Below are positions 41,787 through 51,760 of a DNA stretch of 64,000 nucleotides, piece by piece. A program made the translations under genes and the position numbers. Each line of letters opens with the position of its first letter. The stretch's first letter is position 1. The DNA is taken from the NCBI GenBank assembly GCA_016839055.1, contig JAEKNX010000010.1:1-64000 (forward strand), given 5' to 3'. This DNA is from Spirochaetales bacterium (GTDB lineage Bacteria; Spirochaetota; Spirochaetia; UBA9216). The notes under the pieces are model-generated. The model had not been told where the DNA came from. It did not search any database and saw only the letters and a program-made list of their open reading frames with translations.

Positions 41787-44204
41787 ATGAAACTGTTCCG
41801 GAATAAGTATACACCTGATGATTCTGATATTGTCTATGAACGATGGTCGACCTCCTTCTCTGTCCTGCAAGAACATCGGTTTCTGCCTGAATCACAGCCG
41901 GGGTATGATTCTTTTTATGACCACGGGGCTATGAATCTGCGTCTGCGTCAGAAGAACCTCTTTGCATGGACCGATGATCCGTTGTACAGGTATGAGAATT
42001 TTCTCCTTTCGGCCGAGATAGGGATTGATAAGTCTAATGGTTATTCGTCAGCAGGCTTTCTATTCAGGCGGATTGACGAAACCTCATATTATTATTTTCT
42101 CGTTTCGAATAAGGGGCATTACCGTCTTGACGCCGTGATAAACGGCAGTCCTGAAGCGCTTATTGACTGGACGCCGGCCGGGGAGTTTAATCCTGAGAAA
42201 ATTTCGGTGAAAATTCTGGCCGACGGCAGCTCGATCATGCTTTTAATAAACGATGAGTGGGTAGGCGGAGCTTCTGATGAGAGGCTCTTGGCCGGGGGGC
42301 TTTCGTTCGCGGGCCAGAACTATGATGAGGCCGGTGAGGCGCTTTTTCGTCTTAGGAAAATTACAATAGAATCAAGGCCTATTGAACTTGACAGGAAACA
42401 GGCCGTCCTGTTAGCGGAGAAGGTCGGTACGGACAGGAGGCTTCACTTCGCAGAGAGCCAGATGATGTCAGGCCGTTTCGCCGCGGCTCTTATTGAACTC
42501 AGGAAGGCGCTTCGGAACAGTCCTGATGATCCTGCGCTTTTGATAATGGCCGCTGACTGCTGTATCATGCTTGAAATGTATTCCGAAGCAAGGCAGCTGC
42601 TGGATAGAGTTCCTGAAGACTTAAAAGATGAGCGTTATCTGATGTGCCGTGCCGGGCTGCTCTACCTGGTTAATGATTTTATGAGGCTTCGTGAACTTCT
42701 TAAAAGTAGAAATGATCTGACCGAAAAAAATCCGGCAGCCCTGAACCTTCTTGGTAATGCCGAGTTTTCACTCGGCAACTGGCTGCTGGCAGGCGAGGCT
42801 TATGGCAGGGCGTTTTCTGTTGACCAAACCCAGCCTCTTTATCTGCAGAATGCCGCAAGAGCATGGGAAAAAGCCGGCAGACCTGATGTAGCGCTTGAGT
42901 CTTACAGACAGGCCGCGAAACAGTATTTCAGAAACGGTGATTATGACGAACTTCTGGGTATGCTCCCCCTTATTGAGCGGCTCGACGGGGGTGGGGATTC
43001 GGTGAGCAGTGAAGCCCGGGGGATTAAAGCAAAAATACTCTTTTCTGAGGGCAAATTTGATGAGGCCGATGTTTTTTTCACCAAACTAATAAAAGAAGGA
43101 ACCTCTGATAGTGCCATATATTATCTTAAAGCGCTCATTGAAAGCCGGACAGGGGAAAAGAAGAAGATTTCAGGTCTTTTCAAGAAGGCGATAGAACTGG
43201 AGCCGGATTATTACCTGTATCACTTCAAAAAGGCTGAGTTTCATTTTCTAAGCGGCGGACGGTATCGTAAAGATCTGAATGCGGCGCTTGAGCTTGCGCC
43301 TGAGGAGCCTTGGGTTCTGAATCTTTCCGGACAGGCTCTTCTTCAGGAGGGTGATGTCAATGGAGCATGTGATTGCTTTTCAGCTGCGCTGAAAGTCATG
43401 CCGGATGAACCCGAACTGCTGATGAATTATTCGGAGGCCCTGTTTCTTTCGGGCCGGCAAGAAGATGCCCTGTCGCTGCTCTCAGGAGAAGGGTCGGAAC
43501 TTCTTAACCAGAAGGGAAATCTCTATTCCAGGATGCATAATTACGAACTGGCGCTTGAGGCTTATGAAGCGGCTTTATCCGCTGCTCCTGATAATAATGA
43601 TATATTGCTCAATCTTGCGGCGGCCTGTATCGAATCCGATCTTTTCAGCAGGGCGGAAGAGGTCCTTGTCGGAATTCTGGAGAGGGAAGAAAACCCGTCA
43701 GCCTATAATCTTGTAGGCAATCTCTCGCTGCTAAAGGGTGAGTACAGCAGGGCGGAAGCCGCATATCGGCGGGCAGTCGAGCTTGATGCCTCTTTTTCCG
43801 ATGCGGTCTGCAATCTCGCAGAGCTGTATTTATCGCGTGAGCGGCTTATTGATGCAGACATGATCCTTGAAAAGCTTGATGTGAAATCTGCTGGTGAAAG
43901 AGGGCTTCGGCTGAAAGAACAGGTCTTCAGGAAGCGTATGAGAATTTTCAGCTGTATCAGCTGCGGTCGTGAATGGATCGTTCCGAGGAAGATAAAGGGC
44001 CAGCAGGCGTTGCAGCTTGTCGGTGAGCCGCCCGATGATATGCCTGCCGGTAAATGCTCCGGCTGTGGAGAAATTTATTGTATAGGATGCTCTAAAGAAC
44101 ATATTGTGGATGGTCGTTTTCAATGTACGTCCTGCGGCCAGCCGCTTAAGCTGAATGAAGACTGGATGAGATATCTCTATCAGGTGAATATGCTTGACAA
44201 ATGA
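41787..44204 (+). CDS. Lectin-like/TPR/zinc-ribbon protein
   Basis: This 805-residue protein has no signal peptide. Residues about 1-200 look like a concanavalin/laminin-G-type beta sandwich (SAGFLFRRIDETSYYYFLVS, YRLDAVINGS, LLINDEWVGG). Residues about 215-730 hold some fourteen TPR-like repeats, including ALIELRKALRNSPDDPAL and YSRAEAAYRRAVELDASFSD. The C-terminal 70 residues carry four cysteine pairs (CISCGREW, CSGCGEIYCIGC, CTSCGQPL) that should bind two zinc ions. It is probably a cytoplasmic scaffold. No enzymatic motif is seen, and the function is unknown. Confidence 0.75.
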   Translation: MKLFRNKYTPDDSDIVYERWSTSFSVLQEHRFLPESQPGYDSFYDHGAMNLRLRQKNLFAWTDDPLYRYENFLLSAEIGIDKSNGYSSAGFLFRRIDETSYYYFLVSNKGHYRLDAVINGSPEALIDWTPAGEFNPEKISVKILADGSSIMLLINDEWVGGASDERLLAGGLSFAGQNYDEAGEALFRLRKITIESRPIELDRKQAVLLAEKVGTDRRLHFAESQMMSGRFAAALIELRKALRNSPDDPALLIMAADCCIMLEMYSEARQLLDRVPEDLKDERYLMCRAGLLYLVNDFMRLRELLKSRNDLTEKNPAALNLLGNAEFSLGNWLLAGEAYGRAFSVDQTQPLYLQNAARAWEKAGRPDVALESYRQAAKQYFRNGDYDELLGMLPLIERLDGGGDSVSSEARGIKAKILFSEGKFDEADVFFTKLIKEGTSDSAIYYLKALIESRTGEKKKISGLFKKAIELEPDYYLYHFKKAEFHFLSGGRYRKDLNAALELAPEEPWVLNLSGQALLQEGDVNGACDCFSAALKVMPDEPELLMNYSEALFLSGRQEDALSLLSGEGSELLNQKGNLYSRMHNYELALEAYEAALSAAPDNNDILLNLAAACIESDLFSRAEEVLVGILEREENPSAYNLVGNLSLLKGEYSRAEAAYRRAVELDASFSDAVCNLAELYLSRERLIDADMILEKLDVKSAGERGLRLKEQVFRKRMRIFSCISCGREWIVPRKIKGQQALQLVGEPPDDMPAGKCSGCGEIYCIGCSKEHIVDGRFQCTSCGQPLKLNEDWMRYLYQVNMLDK

Positions 44205-44221
44205 CAGTTCTTCAGTAATAT
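44194..44221 (+). promoter_or_regulatory. Promoter of lolA-like operon
   Basis: TTGACA (44194-44199), a 16-base spacer and TAATAT (44216-44221) overlap the end of the TPR gene and give a leader of about 27 bases for the next gene. Confidence 0.65.
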
Positions 44222-44254
44222 GAACTGATATCTTTCTTTAAATGAAGTGGAATT

Positions 44255-44956
44255 TTGAACAGAACTAAACGAATAATTTTATTTACATTGTTAATTTTTA
44301 TTATTACTGTTTTTCCGGTCTCTGCGCAGGAAATGATTACGGCAGTCAATTTTTTTGAGAGCGTCTCTGAATATTACGGTGATGTGTTTGATTACAAAGC
44401 GGATCTGAGTATTTCTCAGACTGTCGGCGACGGGGAAATTACATCTGAGGGTGTTATCTATTATAAAAACCCCAATATGCTCCGGATTGACTTTGTTAAA
44501 CCTGAAGAGCAGGTAATCTGTGTTACTGGTGAGGAGCTTATGATATACCTCCCCGCGCAGGTTGTTGTAATGACTCAGAAGCTTAAGCGTCATAATGACG
44601 CGACCCTTGCCTCGATGGTGAGCAGCCAGGGGCTTGATCTGCTGAAAAAAGGCTACAGCATAGGCTATCTTGAGGGACCTGATCCGGTTTTCCTGGAAGA
44701 GGGTTCGGAAGAACTCGTTACGAAACTAAAGCTGGAATGGAGAACTACCGAGCAGGGGTTCAGGCAGATTGAAATGTCTGTAGGCGCGAATAATCTTATC
44801 CGCAGGATGAAGGCGCTCACCTCTGAAATGGAAGAAGTCCAGTTCGATTTTCGGAATATTAATATCAATCAGAATATTCCCGATGTCCGCTTTGATTATG
44901 AAGCTCCGGCGTCGGCATATGAAATTAAAAACTTTCTTTTCGAACCGGAAGGATGA
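44255..44956 (+). CDS. LolA-like outer-membrane lipoprotein carrier
   Basis: This 233-residue periplasmic protein has signal peptide NRTKRIILFTLLIFIITVF with cleavage after VSAQ. The mature part follows the LolA pattern: FFESVSEYYGDVFDYKADLS, GVIYYKNPNMLRIDFVKPEEQV, TGEELMIYLPAQ and a C-terminal half with RQIEMSVGANNLIRRM. It should carry lipoproteins or lipid through the periplasm. It starts with TTG. It ends 3 bases before the RodZ-like gene, which suggests one envelope operon. Confidence 0.85.
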   Translation: MNRTKRIILFTLLIFIITVFPVSAQEMITAVNFFESVSEYYGDVFDYKADLSISQTVGDGEITSEGVIYYKNPNMLRIDFVKPEEQVICVTGEELMIYLPAQVVVMTQKLKRHNDATLASMVSSQGLDLLKKGYSIGYLEGPDPVFLEEGSEELVTKLKLEWRTTEQGFRQIEMSVGANNLIRRMKALTSEMEEVQFDFRNININQNIPDVRFDYEAPASAYEIKNFLFEPEG

Positions 44957-44959
44957 TAA

Positions 44960-46117
44960 ATGGAATCTATTGGCCAGAAATTAATGTCGGCAAGAGAGGC
45001 TCTCGGGTATTCAATTGAGCAGATTGCCAGAGAGACAAATATCGCAAAAAGTTATTTAACGGCCCTTGAAGCGGAAGACTTTGAATCTTTTCCGGGCGAG
45101 ACTTATATTCTCGGATTTTTGAGAAATTATTCAGAATATCTCGGAATAGAATCTGAGGAGATGGTAAGTCTCTATAAAAACATGAAGATTCAGGAACAGC
45201 CGGTTCCTATGGAAGAACTTTTCGAAAAGAGAAGATCGGTATCATCTGGTCTTGTCATCATCATTCTGGTCGCACTCGGCCTTGCGGCCGCGGGATATTT
45301 TTATATTTATCCCAGGTTTTTTTCAGGTGATCGTCCTGTGAAGCAAGCAGTGGCCGAAGCCGCGGAAGAAAAAGCTGAGATAAAGAGTCGTGATGTTGTA
45401 ATTCGCAGCTTATTCGAGTTTTCGGATGAGGTTGTTGAAAAAAGATTCCGAAAGGGTGACGCAGTCTCGGTCCGTATTGATGACGTGGCATATAATCTTG
45501 TCCTGGCGGAGATTACTGATAAGGTTGCATTCATTCACCCTCAGGGAGAACTGGAGATGACAGCCGGTGAAGAGGTCCTTCTCGATCTCAACGGTGACGG
45601 TTCTCCGGATATCAGGGTGCTTCTGCGAAGTTTTAAGGCTGGAAGCGATTCGGCTGTTATTCACATAGACAGGTTTGTTCAGGCTTCAAGCCAGAGCGCG
45701 AATCCGGTTGCAAGAGACAGTGAGCATGCCGAAACTCCCGAAGCCGCGGTTCCTTCTTCTGCTGCCGTCGGCGAAGCCGGCGCCCAGTCCAGGGTTGTGA
45801 AACCGACCGTGATCAGGAGCGCTGCAAGGCCCGAGTCGTTTACTCTCAATGTTATATTCCGAGGTTATTGCTTTTTTCGATATCATTCTGATAATTCTGT
45901 ACGCGAAGAGCGCTATTTTCATAAGGGTGAGACCTTCCGGCTTAACGCGGATTCTGAAGTGCGGCTGTGGGTGTCAAATGCCGGTGCACTCTCGAGTAAG
46001 GTCAACGGTGTTGATATAGACCTCGGCGGATCCGGTGAAATATCGACAAGAAGTATCAAATGGATTTATAATGAAGAAAACTCAAATTACGAGCTGCAAT
46101 TGGTTCCAGTCTACTGA
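44960..46117 (+). CDS. RodZ-like helix-turn-helix membrane protein
   Basis: This 385-residue protein has a cytoplasmic HTH_25 domain (1-70: MSAREALGYSIEQIARETNI, SYLTALEAEDFESFPGETY), a single membrane span (about 95-117) and a periplasmic part with a beta-rich domain of DUF4115 type at the end (about 295-385). RodZ links MreB to the cell-shape machinery. The middle region (about 145-260) carries an extra beta domain, and an Ala/Ser/Pro-rich linker lies between about 250 and 295. Confidence 0.85.
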   Translation: MESIGQKLMSAREALGYSIEQIARETNIAKSYLTALEAEDFESFPGETYILGFLRNYSEYLGIESEEMVSLYKNMKIQEQPVPMEELFEKRRSVSSGLVIIILVALGLAAAGYFYIYPRFFSGDRPVKQAVAEAAEEKAEIKSRDVVIRSLFEFSDEVVEKRFRKGDAVSVRIDDVAYNLVLAEITDKVAFIHPQGELEMTAGEEVLLDLNGDGSPDIRVLLRSFKAGSDSAVIHIDRFVQASSQSANPVARDSEHAETPEAAVPSSAAVGEAGAQSRVVKPTVIRSAARPESFTLNVIFRGYCFFRYHSDNSVREERYFHKGETFRLNADSEVRLWVSNAGALSSKVNGVDIDLGGSGEISTRSIKWIYNEENSNYELQLVPVY

Positions 46118-46186
46118 ACCGTTTTTAATCCTATCTGACAGGTTACGGAGTTCCGTTAGTTCTGAAAAACTCCATGAGAGAAACTA

Positions 46187-47572
46187 TTGAAATCAAATGA
46201 AAAATTTTATATTGAGAACCTCGGATGTGCCAAGAATCAGGTTGATGCTGAAGTTATGATAAATGCGCTTCAATCCGAAGGATGGCTGAGAACCCTTGAT
46301 CCTGCCGAGGCCGATTTCATCATCGTAAATACCTGCGGTTTTATAGAACCGGCAAAAAAAGAATCGGTTGATGTTCTCATCTCCTACCGTGACGCCTTTC
46401 CTGATGCGGTCGTTATTGCCGCGGGCTGCCTGTCTGAGCGTTATTCAGCCGATCTTTCAGCAGCCATGCCGGAGCTTGACGGAATTTTCGGAAATGCTTC
46501 ATTGTCCCGCATCACCGATTTTATCCGCATGAAGGCGGAAACTGACGGGCAGCTGGTAATGGTTCCGGCCTTGGATGAGGTAACCTCCGATGCGGCAAAA
46601 AGGGATGACATCTTCTCTATTGGCAGAGCCGTTTTGCTCTCTGGACCCTCGAGCGCTTATGTGAAGCTTGCCGAAGGCTGTAGTAATAACTGCAGCTTCT
46701 GCGCCATTCCCCTTATACGGGGGCCTCTTAGGAGCCGGGCGATAAAAAGTGTTGTCGAAGAGATTAAGCATCTGACGGAGTCCGGGATTCTGGAGATAAA
46801 TCTCATAGCTCAGGACCTTGGATCCTATGGTGTAGATCTTGAAGCCGGCGGAGATGGTCCCTGTCTTCTTTTCGGTCTTCTGTCGGAGATTGACAAGTTG
46901 TCCGGTGATTTCATTGTCAGGATGCTGTATATTCATCCGGATAATTTTCCTCTTGAGATTCTTGATATCTGCGCCGAAAGTTCAAAAATACTCCCGTATT
47001 TTGATATCCCCTTTCAGCATGCCTCAGCCGAAATTCTACGGACAATGAACCGGAAGGGGAGTTCTGAAAAGCATCTCGATCTCCTCGGGGCAATCAGGAA
47101 AAGGTTGCCGGAGGCTGTTATCCGGACAACTTTTCTTGTTGGTTTTCCCGGAGAAGGAAAGGCCGATACTGCAGAACTCGAACAGTTTATTACTACCGCA
47201 AAGCTTGAATGGGCGGGCTTCTTCTCATACTCAAGAGAAGAGGATACTCCCGCCTATAATATGGAGACGGAACGGAAGCATAAGAGCAGGCATAAGTCTA
47301 CAGAGAAGAATGTCCAGCGGATGCAGGGGCTTCAGTCAGCTGTTACTACCGAAGCTTTCGGAAGGTTTATAGGTCGGAAACTCCGGCTCTTTGTCGAAGA
47401 AGCGGTCGAGAAGGAAGATCTCTACCTTTGCAGAGCATGGTTTCAGGCCCCTGAAGTAGACGGACTGGTTGTGCTCCATGCGGATGAGGGAAGTCTTAAG
47501 CCCGGAAGTTTTGTTGAAGCAGAGGTAACGGGAATAAACGGAATAGATCTCGAGGCTGTGCTCCGCGCCTGA
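46187..47572 (+). CDS. rimO: Ribosomal protein S12 methylthiotransferase
   Basis: This 461-residue enzyme has an N-terminal UPF0004 domain with three cluster cysteines (C14 in LGCAKNQVDAE, C50 in NTCGF, C81 in AGCLSERY). The radical SAM domain has C165, C169 and C172 in CSNNCSFCAIP, and the C-terminal TRAM domain lies at about 390-461. LGCAKNxVDxE separates RimO from MiaB. It adds a methylthio group to an aspartate of S12. The start is TTG, with GAGAG weakly placed upstream. Confidence 0.95.
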   Translation: MKSNEKFYIENLGCAKNQVDAEVMINALQSEGWLRTLDPAEADFIIVNTCGFIEPAKKESVDVLISYRDAFPDAVVIAAGCLSERYSADLSAAMPELDGIFGNASLSRITDFIRMKAETDGQLVMVPALDEVTSDAAKRDDIFSIGRAVLLSGPSSAYVKLAEGCSNNCSFCAIPLIRGPLRSRAIKSVVEEIKHLTESGILEINLIAQDLGSYGVDLEAGGDGPCLLFGLLSEIDKLSGDFIVRMLYIHPDNFPLEILDICAESSKILPYFDIPFQHASAEILRTMNRKGSSEKHLDLLGAIRKRLPEAVIRTTFLVGFPGEGKADTAELEQFITTAKLEWAGFFSYSREEDTPAYNMETERKHKSRHKSTEKNVQRMQGLQSAVTTEAFGRFIGRKLRLFVEEAVEKEDLYLCRAWFQAPEVDGLVVLHADEGSLKPGSFVEAEVTGINGIDLEAVLRA

Positions 47573-47698
47573 ACCTCCCCGAGAGGCAGGCGCTGAGTGC
47601 TTCCCGGAGGCATAATCAGTATTTTCTAAACCTCTCCACATTATATTTCTTTTATGATAATCTTGCATAAGTACTCAAAATGCCAACAGGAGAAGTTA

Positions 47699-49384
47699 AT
47701 GTCTGATACCGACAAGAAAAGTCCGTCAAATTTCATACGGGATATTATAGATTCTGATCTCAGTTCCGGAAAAAGAGCCGAGGTGATCACAAGGTTTCCT
47801 CCCGAGCCCAACGGATATCTTCATATCGGACACGCAAAGTCTATCTGTCTTAACTTCGGTCTCGCGAAGAGCTATAGCGGAAAATGTAACCTGCGCTTCG
47901 ATGATACCAACCCCGCTAAGGAAGAGCAGGAATATATTGATTCAATTCAGAATGATGTAGCCTGGCTCGGGTTCGACTGGGGCGGAGAAGCTCTCTACGC
48001 CTCCGATTATTTCGAGGACATGTATGAATGGGCAAAAAGGCTGATAAAAGCAGATCTTGCATACGTTGATGATCTCACTGCGGAAGAGATTCGGGCATAT
48101 AGAGGAACCCTTACGACTCCGGGAAAAGAGAGTCCGTACAGGACCCGTTCAGCCCAGGAGAATCTCGAGCTTTTTGAGAAGATGAAGGACGGCGAATTTC
48201 CTGATGGAGCAAAAACCCTTCGGGCGAAGATAGATCTGACCTCAGGAAACCTCAATATGCGTGACCCCGTCATGTACCGGATTGTCAGGGCTGTGCATCC
48301 CAGGCAGGGTGATAAGTGGTGTATCTATCCGATGTACGACTGGGCCCACGGCCTTGAAGACTCTATTGAAGGCATTACTCATTCAATATGCACCCTCGAG
48401 TTCGAGGATCACCGGCCTCTCTATGACTGGTTTCTGAACCAGCTTCCCGAACTTCACCATCCGCGGCAGATTGAGTTTGCGCGGCTTAATATAAATTATA
48501 CGGTTATGAGCAAGCGGATGCTCATGCAGCTTGTAAAGGATAAGCATGTCAGCGGCTGGGATGATCCCCGCATGCCAAGCATAAGCGGAATGAAGAGGCG
48601 GGGCTATACACCTGAATCCATCCGTGACTTCTGCGGCAGAATCGGAGTAGCAAAGGTCGCGAGTACCGTTGATATCGCCCTGTTAGAGCATTGTCTGCGT
48701 GAGGATCTTAATAAAAGGGCCCTCCGCCGGATGGCTGTCCTTAAGCCGCTTAAGGTTGTGATTGATAATTACCCCGAAGACCAGGTTGAATGGTTTGACG
48801 GTGAGAATAACCCTGAAGACCCGGAAAGCGGAACGAGAAAGATCCCTTTCTCCCGTGAGCTCTGGATTGAGCAGGATGACTTCCGTGAGGAAGCCCCCAA
48901 TAAAAAATATTTCAGGCTTGCGCCGGGTAAGGAAGTGAGGCTCAAACACGCCTACTACATTAAGTGCGTCGACTACAAAAAAGATGAGTCGACCGGCGAG
49001 ATTCTCGAGGTTCACTGCACCTATGATCCGGCATCCAGAGGCGGCGGGACCGACGACGGCCGAAAAGTTAAAGGCACAAGCCACTGGGTTTCAGCCTCTC
49101 ATGGGGTGAAATCCGAGGTCAGGTTGTACTCCCATCTCTTCTCGGCCGAGACTCCCGGAGCGGCCACGGGGAATTTTCTTGACGATATCGACGCTGATTC
49201 GCTTGAGATCCTGACAGACGCTCTGGTAGAGCCGGCACTTGCTGAGGAAGCGGCCTTCGCCGGCGTTCAGTTCCTGCGTCAGGGTTACTTCTGCGTTGAT
49301 CCTGATTCGACGAAAGATCGTCCGGTATTTAACCGTACGGTAACTCTGCGCGACACCTGGGCGAAGGTGGAGAAGCAGGGCTGA
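47699..49384 (+). CDS. glnS: Glutaminyl-tRNA synthetase
   Basis: This 561-residue class I synthetase attaches glutamine to tRNA-Gln. HIGH is at 42-45 ([12 protein letters not shown]), the MSKR signature is at 270-273, and the C-terminal anticodon-binding beta barrels are present ([23 protein letters not shown]). ATG 47699 is chosen for AGGAGAAG just upstream; a frame from 47654 adds 15 unlikely residues. Presence of GlnRS implies direct charging of tRNA-Gln rather than only the amidotransferase route. Confidence 0.97.
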   Translation: MSDTDKKSPSNFIRDIIDSDLSSGKRAEVITRFPPEPNGYLHIGHAKSICLNFGLAKSYSGKCNLRFDDTNPAKEEQEYIDSIQNDVAWLGFDWGGEALYASDYFEDMYEWAKRLIKADLAYVDDLTAEEIRAYRGTLTTPGKESPYRTRSAQENLELFEKMKDGEFPDGAKTLRAKIDLTSGNLNMRDPVMYRIVRAVHPRQGDKWCIYPMYDWAHGLEDSIEGITHSICTLEFEDHRPLYDWFLNQLPELHHPRQIEFARLNINYTVMSKRMLMQLVKDKHVSGWDDPRMPSISGMKRRGYTPESIRDFCGRIGVAKVASTVDIALLEHCLREDLNKRALRRMAVLKPLKVVIDNYPEDQVEWFDGENNPEDPESGTRKIPFSRELWIEQDDFREEAPNKKYFRLAPGKEVRLKHAYYIKCVDYKKDESTGEILEVHCTYDPASRGGGTDDGRKVKGTSHWVSASHGVKSEVRLYSHLFSAETPGAATGNFLDDIDADSLEILTDALVEPALAEEAAFAGVQFLRQGYFCVDPDSTKDRPVFNRTVTLRDTWAKVEKQG

Positions 49385-49639
49385 GAAAGGCTTGTTTGAT
49401 TGATTTTATAACGGCATTAGGATTTGCGCCTTCTTCATGGGCGCATATTCCAATGTCGGCAGCCTTTATCGGATCGAATAAGGCAGGTATCGTAGCGATG
49501 TCTCTTGTCGCAATTCCTGTTTTTGCGTCAATCTTCGGCGGCAAGGGCCGGATGATTATATAATTGCAGCTAAATTTAGAATTGCTGTTAATCATCTAAC
49601 CTCGTTGACAATTATCCTGCAATAATTCAACATGGGCTC
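49385..49639. other. Gap of 255 bases, possible gene relic
   Basis: No complete gene is recognised. On the plus strand 49396-49563 reads as a 55-residue hydrophobic peptide (TTG start, ending GGKGRMII). On the minus strand the same bases read as a plausible soluble stretch (IDAKTGIATRDIATIPALF). Neither has a clear ribosome site or a known relative. The last 35 bases hold the uvrD promoter. Confidence 0.3.
49605..49633 (+). promoter_or_regulatory. Candidate leaderless promoter of uvrD
   Basis: TTGACA (49605-49610), a 17-base spacer and CAACAT (49628-49633) are followed by 6 bases and the ATG at 49640. The -35 is perfect and the -10 weak. No Shine-Dalgarno is present. Confidence 0.45.
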
Positions 49640-51760
49640 ATGGATTATCTTGAAAGTCTCAATCCCGTTCAGCTTGAAGCCGTAACTCATGAAGGCCCCT
49701 CGCTCCTGATTCTTGCCGGCGCCGGTTCGGGAAAGACCAGGGTTATTACAACCCGAATTGCCTGGCTCATTGATCAGAAAAAGATGAATCCGAGATCCAT
49801 CCTTGCCGTAACCTTTACAAACAAGGCTGCCGGAGAGATGAGAGAAAGGGTTGCGGCCATGGTTCCGGGCGCCGGCGGGGCGATGATTCGCACCTTTCAT
49901 TCATTCGGGGCATGGCTCATGAGGCAGAATGCTCATCTTACCCCGGATTTAAAACAAAGCTTTTCCATCTACGATGATGATGATTCTCTCAGCCTCCTTA
50001 GTACAATATTTCCTGACAGGACGAAGAAGAAGCTTGCGCCTTATTCAACCTGGATAAGCCGTGCGAAGGATTATTGTCTCGGCCCGGAAGATGATCTATC
50101 TCAAATTACGACAGTACCTGACTTTGCCGACGTCTATGCCCTCTATGACAAGAAACTCCGGGCGGTAGGCAACCTGGACTTCGGAGGCCTCATCATGAGG
50201 CCGGTTGAGCTGCTCCGAAGCAACGACGAGCTCAGGCGAAGGATCAGGCAGCGTTTCCAGGTTGTGATGGTTGATGAGTATCAGGACTCCAATGTCTCTC
50301 AGTTTGAGCTTCTTAAACAGCTCTCCGGCGAGGGGAATGCAGTCTGCGTCGTCGGAGATGATGATCAATCCATCTATAAGTTTCGGGGGGCTGAGGTTCG
50401 AAATATTCTCTTGTTCCCCAAGCAGTTTCCCGGCACTAAGATAGTGCGCCTCGAGCAGAACTATCGCTCGACCGAGCCAATTCTTGAAATAGCTTCCGAG
50501 GTAGTGTCCAATAACTCGGACAGACTCGGAAAGCACCTCTGGACCGAAAGGAAGGAAGGAGAGAAGGCAAAGGTTGTGTACCTTGAGGATCAGATGGCTG
50601 AAGCCGAGTTCTGTGCTTTTCTTCTGCAGGACGGACGGCTTGCGGATACCGCCATTCTGTACAGGACAAACGCCCAGTCAATGAGTTTCGAGACAAGCTT
50701 CGCGCGGCTCGGAATTCCTTACCGAATAATCGGGGCTCTCCGTTTTCTTGAGAGGGAAGAGATTAAGGATGTCCTCGCGCTGCTTTCCTTTATGATTAAT
50801 CCGGATGACGCTGTCGCATTTGTCAGGGTTGTGAATAAGCCCGCGAGGGGACTCGGGAAGGCCGCGGTTCGGAAAATAATCGATGAATCAGAGAGGACGG
50901 GTGTCAATCTGGTTGAGGCGGCTGATAATGTAAAGCTGTCGGCAAAAGCGGCAGACGGTTTTTTTTCTTTCAGGAAGATATATGAGTTTATGACGGCCAA
51001 TGTCGACTGTATGCCGCTTTCTGAGTTTATTTCTGAAATTATTGCCGAGTCAGGGCTGCTGAGTCATTATCTGAAGAAGGACGAGATGACGGCCTCGGCC
51101 AGGGAAAACAACCTCAATGAGCTTGTGTCGGCAGCCGCCCGCTACGGAGACGGCCAGGACGCCCTTGTTCAGTTCCTCGAAGAGCTGGAACTGGACAGAG
51201 AGGCCGCAACCGGCAGGGATGCCCCTGATAAAGAGGCAGCGGTAACCCTCATTACCATGCATAATACGAAGGGACTTGAGTTTGACAGAGTCATAATAAC
51301 AGGAATGGAGGAAGGGCTTTTTCCTTCCGGACGTGAAGAGAGCCCCGAGGATCTCGAGGAGGAAAGGCGAATTCTTTATGTCAGCATAACGCGGGCAAAG
51401 AATGAACTATACTTCACGTCCTGCCGGAGCCGCCGGATATGGGGGCGGACATCATTTTTCGGCCCGTCGGTATTCCTTTTTGAACTTCCTGACGAGCATA
51501 TAGAGGTTATCGACGGAACAGGGGGGGGAAGGCCGCACTACGGTAGCGCGGCTGCCGCGGCTGTTCCTCCCGATGCTCCCGAATACCGCCGTGGAACCGG
51601 AATCTATCATGATGACTACGGAAGCGGTATTGTTGTGAAGACGGGCGAGGCCGGCGGTCAGATTTTTATAATAGTTAAGTTTGAAAACGGCAGAACCGGG
51701 CGGTTTGTTCCGGCCTATGATGCCCATCTGGAGATAATGAGTAATGAACAATGGGATTAA
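49640..51760 (+). CDS. UvrD/PcrA-type DNA helicase
   Basis: This 706-residue superfamily 1 helicase unwinds DNA 3' to 5' in repair and replication restart. Walker A is AGAGSGKT (26-33); FTNKAAGEM, VMVDEYQDSN (DExx box), GDDDQSIYKFRGA, LEQNYRST, MHNTKGLEFD and YVSITRAKNELY follow in family order. The C-terminal tail (about 645-700) forms a small beta domain (YGSGIVVKTGEAGGQ), like the polymerase-binding tail of PcrA. It overlaps the next gene by 17 bases. Confidence 0.95.
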   Translation: MDYLESLNPVQLEAVTHEGPSLLILAGAGSGKTRVITTRIAWLIDQKKMNPRSILAVTFTNKAAGEMRERVAAMVPGAGGAMIRTFHSFGAWLMRQNAHLTPDLKQSFSIYDDDDSLSLLSTIFPDRTKKKLAPYSTWISRAKDYCLGPEDDLSQITTVPDFADVYALYDKKLRAVGNLDFGGLIMRPVELLRSNDELRRRIRQRFQVVMVDEYQDSNVSQFELLKQLSGEGNAVCVVGDDDQSIYKFRGAEVRNILLFPKQFPGTKIVRLEQNYRSTEPILEIASEVVSNNSDRLGKHLWTERKEGEKAKVVYLEDQMAEAEFCAFLLQDGRLADTAILYRTNAQSMSFETSFARLGIPYRIIGALRFLEREEIKDVLALLSFMINPDDAVAFVRVVNKPARGLGKAAVRKIIDESERTGVNLVEAADNVKLSAKAADGFFSFRKIYEFMTANVDCMPLSEFISEIIAESGLLSHYLKKDEMTASARENNLNELVSAAARYGDGQDALVQFLEELELDREAATGRDAPDKEAAVTLITMHNTKGLEFDRVIITGMEEGLFPSGREESPEDLEEERRILYVSITRAKNELYFTSCRSRRIWGRTSFFGPSVFLFELPDEHIEVIDGTGGGRPHYGSAAAAAVPPDAPEYRRGTGIYHDDYGSGIVVKTGEAGGQIFIIVKFENGRTGRFVPAYDAHLEIMSNEQWD

